Positions 24,020 through 33,630 are shown, numbered from the stretch's first letter. The stretch: DNA of 39,665 nucleotides from Nocardia asiatica NBRC 100129 (GCF_000308415.1 NZ_BAFS01000056.1:1-39665), one strand, 5' to 3'. Notes: generated from the letters alone by a model not told the origin. A program made the numbers and translations.

Positions 24020-24382
24020 CTACAGCCAGGCGCGAGCCAGCAGGTCGTCGTCGGCGACCTCGCTGGCCCGGGGCGGGAACCGGGTGGCCGCGATCGACTC
24101 GATACGCGTTCCGTCGTGCCCGATCACCCACGAGCCGCCGCGCTCCTCGCATTCGGCGATCTTGGCGAAGACGGTGAGCAGGAACGTGATCGCCTCGCGC
24201 GGGTCGGCGGTGCGGGCCAGCCGCTGGGATTCGCCCGGTCGCGACAGGTCCAGCCATACGCCGCACTGGCCGTCGAGCCGCATCCCGACGATCTTGTCGG
24301 TGTGCACGAAGGTGAATTTGCGCCGTTCCCACGCGGTCGTCGGTGTGAAGCTCTGCTCGAGAACCTGGAGCAGGATCGTCAT
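24020..24382 (-). CDS. Small conserved-type protein of unknown function
   Basis: A 120-residue protein that I do not recognise. It is soluble, without signal peptide or membrane helix. Visible features are an early R-R-K-F-T-F-V-H-T-D-K-I-V-G-M-R, a central segment that looks like a short helix (P-R-E-A-I-T-F-L-L-T-V-F-A-K-I-A-E-C-E-E), then S-W-V-I-G-H-D-G-T-R-I-E-S-I. A good GGAGG site seven bases before ATG 24382 and normal codon usage support a real gene. It diverges from the HelZ-like helicase by 150 bp and converges with the sulfurtransferase. No function is assigned. Confidence 0.7.
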   Translation of the reverse strand: MTILLQVLEQSFTPTTAWERRKFTFVHTDKIVGMRLDGQCGVWLDLSRPGESQRLARTADPREAITFLLTVFAKIAECEERGGSWVIGHDGTRIESIAATRFPPRASEVADDDLLARAWL

Positions 24383-24532
24383 GCTGCTTCCTCCGCTTCT
24401 CTTGTCACAAAGCTGCGGTAATTCCGCGATGACCTGCGGATATCCCAGTATGTCCCGGTATCGCGCGGAAATCCACAACGGTCGGGCCGCCGTGGGCGCG
24501 GTCGTGTCGTACCGGCCTGCTTGGATGGGTTG

Positions 24533-27340
24533 ATGCTGCACGGACTGTGGTCGCCGGGTTCCGGGTTGCTGCTCTGGCACGACTCGCCGGTCGCCGCCAC
24601 GCCCACCGAGTTCCCCGATCCGCTGGGCGGCATGTTGCGGGCGTCGAAGTTCCGGCACCGTGCCGAGGTCCTGGTCATCGCGAACGGCGTCGCCGAGACC
24701 GAGCGGGTTCGCGCGCACGCGCTGGCTCCGGCCGCGGCCGTCGCGGTCCTGCGGCAGTGGCTGCCCGCCGAGCTGGTCTCGGCGGATCTGCGCTTCCTCG
24801 CGCACGTCGCCCGTGGCATCGAGCGCTGGGTGCGCGCCGGGCGTGTCGTGCCGCAATTGCACCGTGCGGACGGCCAGTGGTGGGTGCGCTGGCGGCTGGT
24901 CGGCGGCGAGCGGCAACGCGCCTGGCTGGCCGAACTGTCGGTCGCCATGCCGCAGGCCCTGCGCGTGGCCGGGCGTCCCACGGCGCTGCTCGACGACATG
25001 GTCACCGAGCTCACCGACCCGATCGCGCGGGCGCTGGCCGATCTGCCGGACTCGGCGCACCCCTTGCTGGCCGCGCTGGCCAGGGACACTCCGCTGGACA
25101 ACGGCAGCCATCAGGTCGCCGAAGTGCTGGAACGATGGCGGGCCAGCCTGACCGGCGACGAACCGGAACTGGTGCTGCGCCTGCTCGAGCCGGATGGCGA
25201 ACTCGGCGTCGCCGACGAGGCGGTGGCGCTGTGGCGGCTGGAGGTCTGCTTGCGCGTCACCGGCGAAGCGCCCAGAACGGTGCCGCTGCACGAAGACCCG
25301 AATCTCGTGCGCGTCGCGGTGGACAAGCTCGGCGCGGCCCAGCGGGCGTATCCGAGGTTGCGCGACCTGCCGAGCGATCCGCACAGCATGGATCTGCTGC
25401 TGCCCACCGAGGTGGTGCAGGACTTGGTCGCGCACGGCGCGCACGCCCTGCACGCCGCGGGAGTGCGGCTGCTGCTGCCGCGCGCGTGGAGTGTCGTGGA
25501 ACCGAGCATGCGGCTGCGCGTGGAAAGCGCGGTGCCCGCCGCGGAGAGCGCCGTCGGCCTGCGCGGCCTGGTCTCCTACCGCTGGGAGCTTGCCCTCGGC
25601 GACCTCGTGCTGACCGCCGCCGAGATGCGGCGTCTGGTGCACGGCAAGTCCGATCTGGTGCGGCTGCGCGGCCAATGGGTGCAGGCCGATCACAAGGCGC
25701 TCGCCGCCGCGGCCCGGTACGTGGCCGCGCACACCGACGACTCGCCGGTCACCTTCGCGGACATGCTCGGCGAGATCGCGGTCTCCCGCGTGCCACAGGT
25801 GCCGATCACCGAGGTCACGGCTTCGGGTTGGGCGGCTGACCTGCTCGATCGCGCCCGCGAGCCGGTCGCGGTCGCCACCCCGGTCGGGCTGAAGGCCCAG
25901 CTGCGCCCCTACCAGGAACGCGGCCTGGCCTGGCTGGCCACCATGAGCCGGATGGGGTGCGGCGCGATCCTGGCCGACGATATGGGGCTCGGTAAGACCG
26001 TGCAGGTGCTCGCCTTGCTGGTGCACGAGCGCGAGACGGCCGAGCCGCCCGGCCCGACCCTGCTGGTGTGCCCGATGTCGGTGGTCGGGAACTGGCAGCG
26101 CGAGGCGGAGCGATTCGCCCCCGACCTGCGGGTGTGGGTGCATCACGGCGCGGGGCGGCGGGCCGGCGGCGAGCTGGACGAGACGATCGCCGTCGCTGAC
26201 TTGGTGGTCACCACCTACGCGCTGCTGGCGCGCGACGCCGAGGAACTCGGCAGACAGGACTGGGCCCGCGTCGTCCTGGACGAGGCCCAGCACATCAAGA
26301 ACGCGGGGACGCGGCAGGCGCGGGCGGCGCGGGCACTGCGCGCGCGACATCGGCTGGCGCTCACCGGCACCCCGGTGGAGAACCGGTTGGAGGAGTTGCG
26401 CTCCATCATGGATTTCGCGATGCCGAAGGTGCTCGGCAGCCCGCAGTCGTTCCGCGCGCGCTTCGCGGTGCCCATCGAACGCGAACGCGACCAGAACGCG
26501 ATCAGCCGCCTGCGCTGGCTCACCCAGCCGTTCGTGCTGCGCCGGGTGAAGACCGATCCGACGGTGATCAGCGACCTGCCGGAGAAACTCGAGATGACGG
26601 TGCGGGCCAATCTCACCGTCGAGCAGGCGGCCCTCTACCAAGCGGTGGTGGACGACATGCTCGCCAGGATCAAGGAGGCGAAGGGCATGGCGCGCAAGGG
26701 CGCCGTGCTGGGTGCGCTCACCCGGCTCAAGCAGGTGTGCAACCATCCGGCGCAATTCCTGGGTGACGGGTCGAGCGTGCTGCACCGCGGCGCGCACCGA
26801 TCGGGCAAGCTGGCTCTGGTCGAAGACGTGCTGGAGGCGGTGCTCGCCGACGGCGAGAAGGCGCTGCTGTTCACCCAGTTCCGCGAATTCGGCGAGCTGA
26901 TCGTGCCGTATCTCGCCGAGCGATTCGGCGCGGCGATCCCGTTCCTGCACGGTGGCGTGCCGAAGCAGAAGCGCGACGCGATGGTCGCCCGGTTCCAGGC
27001 GCCGGACGGGCCGCCGCTGATGTTGCTGTCGCTCAAGGCGGGCGGTACCGGGATCAATCTCACCGCCGCCAATCATGTGGTCCACCTGGACCGCTGGTGG
27101 AATCCCGCGGTGGAGAACCAGGCCACCGATCGCGCGTTCCGGATCGGCCAGCGGCGCAATGTGCAGGTGCGCAAGCTGGTCTGCGTGGACACGATCGAGG
27201 AGCGGATCGACGAGATGATCACCGGCAAGCGGCAACTCGCCGAGCTGGCCGTCGGCGCGGGGGAGAACTGGATCACCGAGCTGAGCACCGACGAATTGCG
27301 CGACCTGTTCACCCTCGGCTCGGCGGCGGTGGGCGAATGA
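24533..27340 (+). CDS. helZ: HelZ-like SNF2/SWI2 helicase
   Basis: A 935-residue SNF2-family ATPase. Residues 1-430 are the bacterial SNF2-associated region, starting L-H-G-L-W-S-P as in mycobacterial HelZ. Helicase motifs follow: I with D-D-M-G-L-G-K-T (about 483), II as D-E-A-Q-H-I (about 582), III L-A-L-T-G-T-P, then V-VI with G-G-T-G-I-N-L (about 836), H-L-D-R-W-W-N-P and R-I-G-Q-R-R (about 869). It is a DNA translocase of uncertain physiological role. ATG 24533 is preferred to a TTG at 24521 by homology. The stop overlaps the start of the SWIM gene (ATGA). Confidence 0.93.
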   Translation: MLHGLWSPGSGLLLWHDSPVAATPTEFPDPLGGMLRASKFRHRAEVLVIANGVAETERVRAHALAPAAAVAVLRQWLPAELVSADLRFLAHVARGIERWVRAGRVVPQLHRADGQWWVRWRLVGGERQRAWLAELSVAMPQALRVAGRPTALLDDMVTELTDPIARALADLPDSAHPLLAALARDTPLDNGSHQVAEVLERWRASLTGDEPELVLRLLEPDGELGVADEAVALWRLEVCLRVTGEAPRTVPLHEDPNLVRVAVDKLGAAQRAYPRLRDLPSDPHSMDLLLPTEVVQDLVAHGAHALHAAGVRLLLPRAWSVVEPSMRLRVESAVPAAESAVGLRGLVSYRWELALGDLVLTAAEMRRLVHGKSDLVRLRGQWVQADHKALAAAARYVAAHTDDSPVTFADMLGEIAVSRVPQVPITEVTASGWAADLLDRAREPVAVATPVGLKAQLRPYQERGLAWLATMSRMGCGAILADDMGLGKTVQVLALLVHERETAEPPGPTLLVCPMSVVGNWQREAERFAPDLRVWVHHGAGRRAGGELDETIAVADLVVTTYALLARDAEELGRQDWARVVLDEAQHIKNAGTRQARAARALRARHRLALTGTPVENRLEELRSIMDFAMPKVLGSPQSFRARFAVPIERERDQNAISRLRWLTQPFVLRRVKTDPTVISDLPEKLEMTVRANLTVEQAALYQAVVDDMLARIKEAKGMARKGAVLGALTRLKQVCNHPAQFLGDGSSVLHRGAHRSGKLALVEDVLEAVLADGEKALLFTQFREFGELIVPYLAERFGAAIPFLHGGVPKQKRDAMVARFQAPDGPPLMLLSLKAGGTGINLTAANHVVHLDRWWNPAVENQATDRAFRIGQRRNVQVRKLVCVDTIEERIDEMITGKRQLAELAVGAGENWITELSTDELRDLFTLGSAAVGE

Positions 27341-28104
27341 GTCCCTTCGTCGACTACTCCGAGTACGGGAAGAAGCTGCCGGTGCGCGGCGGAGTGGAAG
27401 CCCGCAGCAGGCGCGGCGGCTTCGGGCGCACCTGGTGGGGCAAGGCGCTGGTGGAGTCGGTCGAGCGGATGGCGGAGCCGGGCCGGTTGGCGCGCGGCCG
27501 CAACTACGCCAGGTCGGGCCAGGTGGTGAACTACCGGATCGAGCCCGGCGCGGTGACGGCGGAAGTGCAGGGCAGCCAACCGCGCCCGTTCACCGCGGCG
27601 TTCACCGTGCGCCCGCTGCGCGAAGAGGAGATCGCGGAGCTCGTCGAGACCATTCGCTCGGCCCCCGGCATGCTCGCCGAGATCGCCTCGGGCGCGCTGC
27701 CGACCGCGCTCGGGCCGCTGCTGCTGCCGAGCACCGCGGCCGAGCTGGATTTCACCTGCACCTGTCCCGACCCGGGCTGGCCGTGCAAGCACGTGGCCGC
27801 GGTCTGCTATCTACTGGCCGAGCGGCTCGACGAACACCCGCGCGAGATCCTGACCCTGCGCGGATTGGACCTGGACACACTGATCGGCGGTATCGAGCGC
27901 GAGCCGGAACCTCCCGTCTCCGACGACCCGTACGGTGCGGACATTCCGCTGCCGGATCTGCCCTCTGCCGAATTCCGGCCCGCGCCGGATGATCTGGATC
28001 CGGTGCTGCTGCGCAAGGCGCTGCGGATGACCTCGGCCGATGAGACGATCGCCGCGGCGGGGCTGCGCGAACTCACCGCGCTGTATCGGCGGTTCGACCG
28101 CTGA
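27337..28104 (+). CDS. SWIM zinc-finger protein, HelZ partner
   Basis: A 255-residue protein with a SWIM zinc finger: C141-x-C143-x6-C150-x-H152. It opens with the basic segment R-R-G-G-F-G-R-T-W-W-G-K-A-L common to SWIM proteins paired with bacterial SNF2 helicases, and the C-terminal third is acidic and Pro-rich. Its ATG overlaps the helicase stop by four bases, so the two are coupled at translation. SWIM domains bind DNA or proteins, and a shared function with the helicase in DNA transactions is the usual inference; none is demonstrated. A weak GGGTG-GTGGG-CACCC hairpin begins directly after the stop (28105-28119). Confidence 0.9.
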   Translation: MSPFVDYSEYGKKLPVRGGVEARSRRGGFGRTWWGKALVESVERMAEPGRLARGRNYARSGQVVNYRIEPGAVTAEVQGSQPRPFTAAFTVRPLREEEIAELVETIRSAPGMLAEIASGALPTALGPLLLPSTAAELDFTCTCPDPGWPCKHVAAVCYLLAERLDEHPREILTLRGLDLDTLIGGIEREPEPPVSDDPYGADIPLPDLPSAEFRPAPDDLDPVLLRKALRMTSADETIAAAGLRELTALYRRFDR

Positions 28105-28119
28105 GGGTGGTGGGCACCC
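28105..28119 (+). terminator. Weak hairpin after SWIM gene
   Basis: A 5-bp stem GGGTG/CACCC with a 5-base loop immediately following the stop codon. It is short and has no U tract; the rest of the 268-bp gap to the next gene shows only the -10 box at 28361. Confidence 0.3.
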
Positions 28120-28360
28120 AGCATCGGGGCTGTCGGTTACCGCCGGACTGTCGGGGCGGGATCTGGACCGGCGGAGCGAAGGGACCGGAGACTTCCCGAT
28201 ACCGGGTGCCTTATTCAGTGTCCCGCCGCTCGCCCCGGCCCGGAACTGCCTTATAGCGCCCGCACACTGCCCTTGCGCCGAACTTGGCGAGCCGCCGCCG
28301 GGATGCCGCCGGGTCGTCGCAGGCCCGGAAAGAGCGCCCAGCAGCGCATATGTTCTGCGA

Positions 28361-28366
28361 TAGGCT
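28361..28366 (+). promoter_or_regulatory. -10 box for leaderless BtuF-fold gene
   Basis: TAGGCT ends 6 bases before the GTG at 28373, which has no Shine-Dalgarno. Confidence 0.4.
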
Positions 28367-28372
28367 GACCGG

Positions 28373-29170
28373 GTGGCAGGCAGGAGCGCCGTGGACGGAT
28401 TGCCCCGCGACGACCTCGGAACTCCGGTGGAGCTGCGCACACCGCCGCGCCGGGTGGTGTCGCTGGTGCCGTCGCTGACCGAGGCGGTGGCGCACTCCTG
28501 TCCGGACGTCCTGGTCGCCGCGACGCAATGGTGCACGCACCCCGCGGATCTGGCGGTCGAGCGGGTCCGCGGCACCAAGAACCCGGACGTGCGGCGCATC
28601 GCCGAACTCGCGCCCGACTTGGTGCTGTGCAACAAGGAGGAAAACCGCCGCATCGACGTGGAACGCCTGCGTGCGGCGGGAATACCGGTGTGGGTCACCG
28701 AGATAGCGACCGTGGACGAGGCCATCGTCTCGCTCACCCGGCTCTGCGCGGAAGCGCTGGGTATCGGAGTCCCGGCGTGGCTTGCCGAGGCCGAAACCGC
28801 TTGGACGCCAACGCCTCCGGCGCCTCCACGCGCCGCCGTGATCCCGATCTGGCGCAACCCGTGGATGGTGGTCGGGCGGAACACGTTCACCGGCGACATC
28901 GCGTGTCGCTTGGGACTGCGGCTGGTGCACGCCGATCGTCCCGATCGCTATCCGCGTGTCAGCGAGGAAGAGTTGACCGCGGGTGTCGAGTTGGCAGTGC
29001 TTCCGGATGAGCCGTATGTCTTCACCGAATCCGATGGACCCGACGCGTTCCCCGGAATCCCGGTCGCGTTGGTGGAGGGTCGCGCGCTCACCTGGTACGG
29101 GCCGTCACTGGCGACCGCTCGCGGCACGCTCACCGCGCAACTGGCCCGCGCGGCTGAGCCGCGGTCGTGA
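28373..29170 (+). CDS. BtuF-fold helical-backbone metal receptor protein, cytosolic
   Basis: A 265-residue protein of the periplasmic-binding class used for cobalamin and siderophores. R-V-V-S-L-V-P-S-L-T-E-A-V is the classic BtuF opening (about residues 26-38), followed by G-T-K-N-P-D-V-R-R-I-A-E-L-A-P-D-L-V-L and I-P-V-W-V-T. There is no signal peptide or lipobox, and no permease or ATPase gene adjoins, so it is unlikely to be a transport receptor. Cytosolic members exist in actinobacteria and their role is unknown. The amidohydrolase converges from the right, 54 bp away. Confidence 0.82.
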   Translation: MAGRSAVDGLPRDDLGTPVELRTPPRRVVSLVPSLTEAVAHSCPDVLVAATQWCTHPADLAVERVRGTKNPDVRRIAELAPDLVLCNKEENRRIDVERLRAAGIPVWVTEIATVDEAIVSLTRLCAEALGIGVPAWLAEAETAWTPTPPAPPRAAVIPIWRNPWMVVGRNTFTGDIACRLGLRLVHADRPDRYPRVSEEELTAGVELAVLPDEPYVFTESDGPDAFPGIPVALVEGRALTWYGPSLATARGTLTAQLARAAEPRS

Positions 29171-29224
29171 TCGAACGAGGTGGCCTGGTCGAACGCGGCG
29201 GCGAAGACCGTCGACTCGCCGTTT

Positions 29225-30304
29225 TCAGTCCGCGATCCGGTAGACGCGCTGCGCCGTGGTCCGGAAGACCTGCTCGAGTTCCGCTGGTCCGCCGCCGTGG
29301 CCGGTGACGGCGGTCGCGACAGCCTCGATGCTGTTCGCGATGCTGGTGACCGGCTTGTCCACGGGAAAGTTCGAGCCCCAGATGAGTCGGTCCGCGCCGA
29401 ACACGTCCAGGGCGTGCTCGACCAGCGGGCCGATCCGGTCGAGCAGTTGCGGCACGGGCGTCGGCGTGCCGCGCGGCGGGATCGGATGACCCAGAATCGG
29501 CATCATCAGACCGCTCACCTTCGCGACCACGTTCGGTCGGGCGGCCAACGCGGCGAGGTCGTCGCGCCACCGCACCAGCAGTTCCCGGCGCAACCCGGGG
29601 TGTGTGCCGGTGTGTTTGCCGACCCCGCCGAAGATTCCCGCGGGCGTGCCGAGGTGGTTCAGCACGATCGGCACCTCGGGATAACGTTCGGCCAGCGCGG
29701 TGACGTCGGGAATGGCGTGCGAGTACACCCATGCTTCGAACGACAGGTTGCGCTCGGCCAGCTCGGCGAAGCCGTTGAGGAACGCTTCGGTGGTGAGCTT
29801 GCCGGGCGTGTCGGTGAACGACCGCACGCCGGGATCGGGGTGGTGGGCCACCATCGTGCGAACGCCGCGCAGCAGCGGTGACGCGGCCGCGTGCGCGTCC
29901 AGCAGTTCGGCGAACCCTGGCGCCGCCGGATCGCCGCCCGCGAGGATCGCGCCGAGGCGCGGCGCCGTGTCCAGCGGCAGCCCGGCCACCCACGCGGTCT
30001 CCCCGGCCTTGCCCAGCGGTCCCGGCTGTGACCATTCGACTTCGATGTGCGCGACCACTTCGATCGGCGCGTTCCCGGCGTCGGCGCGATAGTCGAACGG
30101 CAGGTAGGGCCGCAGGTAGGCGACCGGATCTCCGACGAACTCGCGATCGCGCCGCGGCGCGAGGCGCTTCGCCGCGTCCACCGGGACCGGAAGCAGCCGG
30201 AACAGTTTCGCCAGGGCGCTGAAATCCCGGGGTGTGGTGAACGGATCCCACTGATGGATGTGCGCGTCGATGATCCGAATTTCCGAGAGGTCCATGTCTG
30301 CCAT
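29225..30304 (-). CDS. Amidohydrolase-2 family metal-dependent hydrolase
   Basis: A 359-residue TIM-barrel hydrolase of the amidohydrolase_2 (ACMSD/LigI) type. D-A-H15-I-H17-Q-W supplies the first metal ligands, I-V-L-N-H-L-G-T-P the central His, and W-G-S-N-F-P near the C-terminus the last conserved segment, in which the usual Asp appears as Asn. Substrates include lactones and 2-pyrone carboxylates; none can be assigned. Three ATGs (30313, 30304, 30295) are close together with no clear ribosome site; 30304 is a compromise. It lies 76 bp after icmF on the same strand and may be co-transcribed. Confidence 0.82.
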   Translation of the reverse strand: MADMDLSEIRIIDAHIHQWDPFTTPRDFSALAKLFRLLPVPVDAAKRLAPRRDREFVGDPVAYLRPYLPFDYRADAGNAPIEVVAHIEVEWSQPGPLGKAGETAWVAGLPLDTAPRLGAILAGGDPAAPGFAELLDAHAAASPLLRGVRTMVAHHPDPGVRSFTDTPGKLTTEAFLNGFAELAERNLSFEAWVYSHAIPDVTALAERYPEVPIVLNHLGTPAGIFGGVGKHTGTHPGLRRELLVRWRDDLAALAARPNVVAKVSGLMMPILGHPIPPRGTPTPVPQLLDRIGPLVEHALDVFGADRLIWGSNFPVDKPVTSIANSIEAVATAVTGHGGGPAELEQVFRTTAQRVYRIAD

Positions 30305-30380
30305 CCCAACCACGCCGAAGGTTTGCTCGGGCGATTGTCACACGCCCCGCGCGTGCCGGGCCGCCGAACCCGGCCCCCGC

Positions 30381-33300
30381 TCACACGTTGCGGCGGTATT
30401 GCCCTCCGACGGTGAAGAACGTGTCCGTGATCTGCTGCAGCGTGCACACCCGCGCGGCCTCCATCAGGACCTCGAAGATGTTCTCGTCGGTGCGGGCGAC
30501 GGCTTCGAGCCGGGCCAGCGCGGCGTGGGCGGCGTCTCGGTTGCGCTGCTGGAACTCGCGCACCCGCCGCAACTGCGACTGCTTCTCCGCCTCGGTGCCG
30601 CGCGCCAGTTCCAGCTCCCGGTGGGGCTCGTCGTGGGAGCTGCGGAAGGTGTTCACCCCGATGATCGGCAGCGAACCGTCGTGCTTGCGCTGTTCGTAGC
30701 GCATCGATTCGTCCTGGATCTTGCCGCGCTGGTAGCCGGTCTCCATCGCGCCGAGCACGCCGCCGCGTTCGCTGATCCGCTCGAACTCGGTCAGCACCGC
30801 CTCCTCGACCAGATCGGTGAGCTCCTCGACCAGGAAGCTGCCCTGGAGCGGGTTCTCGTTCATCGCGACCCCCCACTCCCGGTTGATGATGAGCTGGATG
30901 GCCAGCGCGCGGCGCACCGACTCCTCGGTGGGGGTGGTCACCGCCTCGTCGTAGGCGTTGGTGTGCAGGCTGTTGCAGTTGTCGTAGATCGCGATCAGCG
31001 CCTGCAGCGTGGTGCGGATGTCGTTGAAGTTCATCTCCTGCGCGTGCAGCGACCGGCCGGAGGTCTGGATGTGGTACTTCAGCTTCTGCGACCGTTCGTT
31101 GGCGCCGTAGCGATCACGCATGGCGACCGCCCAGATCCGCCGGGCCACCCGGCCGATCACGGAGTATTCCGGGTCCATCCCGTTGGAGAAGAAGAACGAC
31201 AGGTTCGGCGCGAAGTCGTCGATGTGCATGCCGCGCGCGAGGTAGGCCTCCACGTAGGTGAACCCGTTGGCGAGGGTGAAGGCCAGCTGGCTGATCGGGT
31301 TCGCGCCCGCTTCGGCGATGTGGTAGCCGGAGATCGACACCGAGTAGAAATTGCGGACGCCGTTGCGCACGAACCATTCCTGGATGTCGGCCATCATGCG
31401 CAGGCTGAACTCGGTGGAGAAGATGCAGGTGTTCTGGCCCTGGTCCTCCTTGAGGATGTCGGCCTGCACCGTGCCGCGCACCGTGGCCAGCGTCCGCGCG
31501 CGCAGCTCGGCCGCCTCGTCGTCGGTCGGCGGCCGTCCCTGGGCGGCCGCGAAGCGGTCCAGCGCCTGATCGATCGCGGTGTTCAGGAAGTAGGCCAGGA
31601 TGGTGGGCGCGGGGCCGTTGATGGTCATCGACACCGAGGTGGTCGGGGCGGTGAGATCGAAACCGTCGTAGAGCACCTTCATGTCGTCGAGCGAGGCGAT
31701 GGACACCCCGGAGGTGCCGACCTTGCCGTAGATGTCGGGCCGTTCGGCGGGATCGTGCCCGTAGAGAGTCACCGAATCGAACGCGGTGGAAAGCCTTTTG
31801 GCGTCGGAATGCTCGCTGAGCACCTTGAACCGGCGGTTGGTTCGGAACGGGTCGCCTTCACCCGCGAACATGCGCGCCGGGTCCTCGTTGTCGCGTTTGA
31901 ACGGGAACACTCCCGCCGTGAACGGGAACCGGCCGGGCAGGTGCTCGGCGCGCAGGAAGCGCAGCAGCTCTCCGTGATCGGTGAAGCGAGGCAGCGCGAC
32001 GCGCGGAATCGAATTGCCCGACAGAGTCTCCCGGCGCAGCGGGGTGTGGATCTCCCGGTCGCGCACCCGCACCACCTGCTCGTCCCCGCGGTAGGACTCG
32101 GCGAGCGCGGGCCACTCGGCCAGCAGTGCGGCGTTCGCGGGCGTCAGGTCGGCGCGGGCGCGCTGGGCCAGTTCGGCGACCGCGGTGTCGCCGGGCAGTT
32201 CGGCCGCCACTTGCTCGAGGCGTTGCAGCCGTTGCGCCGCTTGCGCTTGGGCGGCGGTCTCGGCGTGATAGCCGCGCACGGTCTCGGCGATCTCGGCCAG
32301 GTAGCGCACCCGCGCGGGCGGGATCAGCTGGGCGAAGCGCGTGGAGGTCCGGGTGTCCACCCGGGGCAGCGCGCCGGGCTCGAGCCGCAGGCCGTGGCCG
32401 GCGAGCAGTCCCGTCAAGTGCTGGTAGAGCGCCGTCACGCCATCGTCGTTGAACGTCGCCGCGCTGGTGCCGAAGACCGGCATGTCCTGCGGCGCGGCGT
32501 GGAAGTCCTCCCGGTTGCGGACCAGCTGGCGGGCCACGTCGCGCAGCGCGTCGGCCGCGCCGCGGCGCTCGAACTTGTTGATCGCCACCACGTCCGCGAA
32601 ATCCAGCATGTCGATCTTCTCCAGCTGGGAGGCGGCGCCGAATTCCGGCGTCATCACGTACATCGACACGTCGACGTGGTCGGTCACCGCGGCGTCACCC
32701 TGACCGATGCCGGGCGTCTCCAGGACGACCAGGTCGTATCCGGCTGCCTTGCACGCGGTCACGATGAGATCGACGTTGTCCGGCAGTTCCCGTCCGCCGC
32801 GGGTGGCCAGCGAGCGGAAGAAGACGTGCTCGCCGTCGAGCGCGTTCATCCGGATACGGTCGCCGAGCAGCGCGCCGCCGCCGCGGCGACGGGTCGGGTC
32901 CACCGCGAGGATCGCGACCCGCACCTTGTCCTGCTGGTCCGAGCGCAGCCTGCGCACCAATTCGTCGGTGAGCGAGGACTTTCCGGAACCGCCCGTGCCG
33001 GTGATGCCCAGCACCGGCACGGTGCGCGCGGACGCGGCGTCGGTCAGCGCGCGCCGGTCCTGCTCCGGCAGCGTGCCCGCCTGCAGGCAGGTGATGACGC
33101 GGGCCAGGGCGGCGCGCTCGCCGGCGAGCACCGCGTCCGGTACCGGCGGCTCGGCCGCGAGGTCGATGTCGCAGGCGCGGATCAGCTGGTTGATCATGCC
33201 CGGCAGGCCGAGGCGCTGCCCGTCCTCGGGGGAGAAGATGGTCACGCCGCACGCGGCCAGGCGCGCGATCTCCTCCGCGACGATCACGCCACCGCCGCCG

Positions 33301-33599
33301 CCGAAGATCCGCACGTGGTCGGCTCCGGCCTTCCGCAGCGCGTCGGCCAGGTATTCGAAGTACTCGACGTGGCCACCCTGGTAGGAGCTGACCGCGACGC
33401 CTTGGGCGTCCTCGGTGAGCACCGCGTCGACCACTTCGCTGACCGAGCGGTTGTGGCCGAGGTGGATCACCTCCGCGCCCTGGCTCTGCAGGATACGGCG
33501 CATGATGTTGATCGCCGCGTCGTGCCCGTCGAACAGTGCCGCGGACGTGACGAAACGAACGGGATGGGTGGGTGCGTAGAGCGCGCTGCTGTCGGCCAC
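30381..33599 (-). CDS. icmF: Fused isobutyryl-CoA mutase IcmF
   Basis: A 1072-residue, coenzyme B12-dependent mutase with all three IcmF modules: an N-terminal B12-binding domain (F-D-G-H26-D-A-A, His26 the lower cobalt ligand), a central MeaB-like G-protein chaperone (P-loop G-T-G-G-S-G-K-S-S near 205), and a C-terminal methylmalonyl-CoA-mutase-like barrel (A-E-A-G-A-N-P-I-S-Q, Q-T-S-G-R-S-L). IcmF interconverts isobutyryl-CoA and n-butyryl-CoA; some also accept isovaleryl/pivalyl-CoA. The built-in chaperone protects the cofactor. The GTG at 33599 has GGAGGA five bases upstream. The nearby Bkd complex makes its substrate. Length is normal for IcmF. Confidence 0.95.
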   Translation of the reverse strand: MADSSALYAPTHPVRFVTSAALFDGHDAAINIMRRILQSQGAEVIHLGHNRSVSEVVDAVLTEDAQGVAVSSYQGGHVEYFEYLADALRKAGADHVRIFGGGGGVIVAEEIARLAACGVTIFSPEDGQRLGLPGMINQLIRACDIDLAAEPPVPDAVLAGERAALARVITCLQAGTLPEQDRRALTDAASARTVPVLGITGTGGSGKSSLTDELVRRLRSDQQDKVRVAILAVDPTRRRGGGALLGDRIRMNALDGEHVFFRSLATRGGRELPDNVDLIVTACKAAGYDLVVLETPGIGQGDAAVTDHVDVSMYVMTPEFGAASQLEKIDMLDFADVVAINKFERRGAADALRDVARQLVRNREDFHAAPQDMPVFGTSAATFNDDGVTALYQHLTGLLAGHGLRLEPGALPRVDTRTSTRFAQLIPPARVRYLAEIAETVRGYHAETAAQAQAAQRLQRLEQVAAELPGDTAVAELAQRARADLTPANAALLAEWPALAESYRGDEQVVRVRDREIHTPLRRETLSGNSIPRVALPRFTDHGELLRFLRAEHLPGRFPFTAGVFPFKRDNEDPARMFAGEGDPFRTNRRFKVLSEHSDAKRLSTAFDSVTLYGHDPAERPDIYGKVGTSGVSIASLDDMKVLYDGFDLTAPTTSVSMTINGPAPTILAYFLNTAIDQALDRFAAAQGRPPTDDEAAELRARTLATVRGTVQADILKEDQGQNTCIFSTEFSLRMMADIQEWFVRNGVRNFYSVSISGYHIAEAGANPISQLAFTLANGFTYVEAYLARGMHIDDFAPNLSFFFSNGMDPEYSVIGRVARRIWAVAMRDRYGANERSQKLKYHIQTSGRSLHAQEMNFNDIRTTLQALIAIYDNCNSLHTNAYDEAVTTPTEESVRRALAIQLIINREWGVAMNENPLQGSFLVEELTDLVEEAVLTEFERISERGGVLGAMETGYQRGKIQDESMRYEQRKHDGSLPIIGVNTFRSSHDEPHRELELARGTEAEKQSQLRRVREFQQRNRDAAHAALARLEAVARTDENIFEVLMEAARVCTLQQITDTFFTVGGQYRRNV

Positions 33600-33630
33600 G
33601 GAAGTCCTCCGGCGAGTCCATTGGCGCCCG

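Noticed and set aside
24007..24020. Short GGGTT-CGCG-AGCCC hairpin between converging genes
   Set aside because: Only five pairs including a wobble; too weak to call a terminator.
24020..27235. Very long minus-strand open frame of about 1070 codons opposite the helicase
   Set aside because: It is an antisense shadow of helZ created by GC-rich codon bias; only its last 120 codons (from 24382) have a start, ribosome site and plausible protein.
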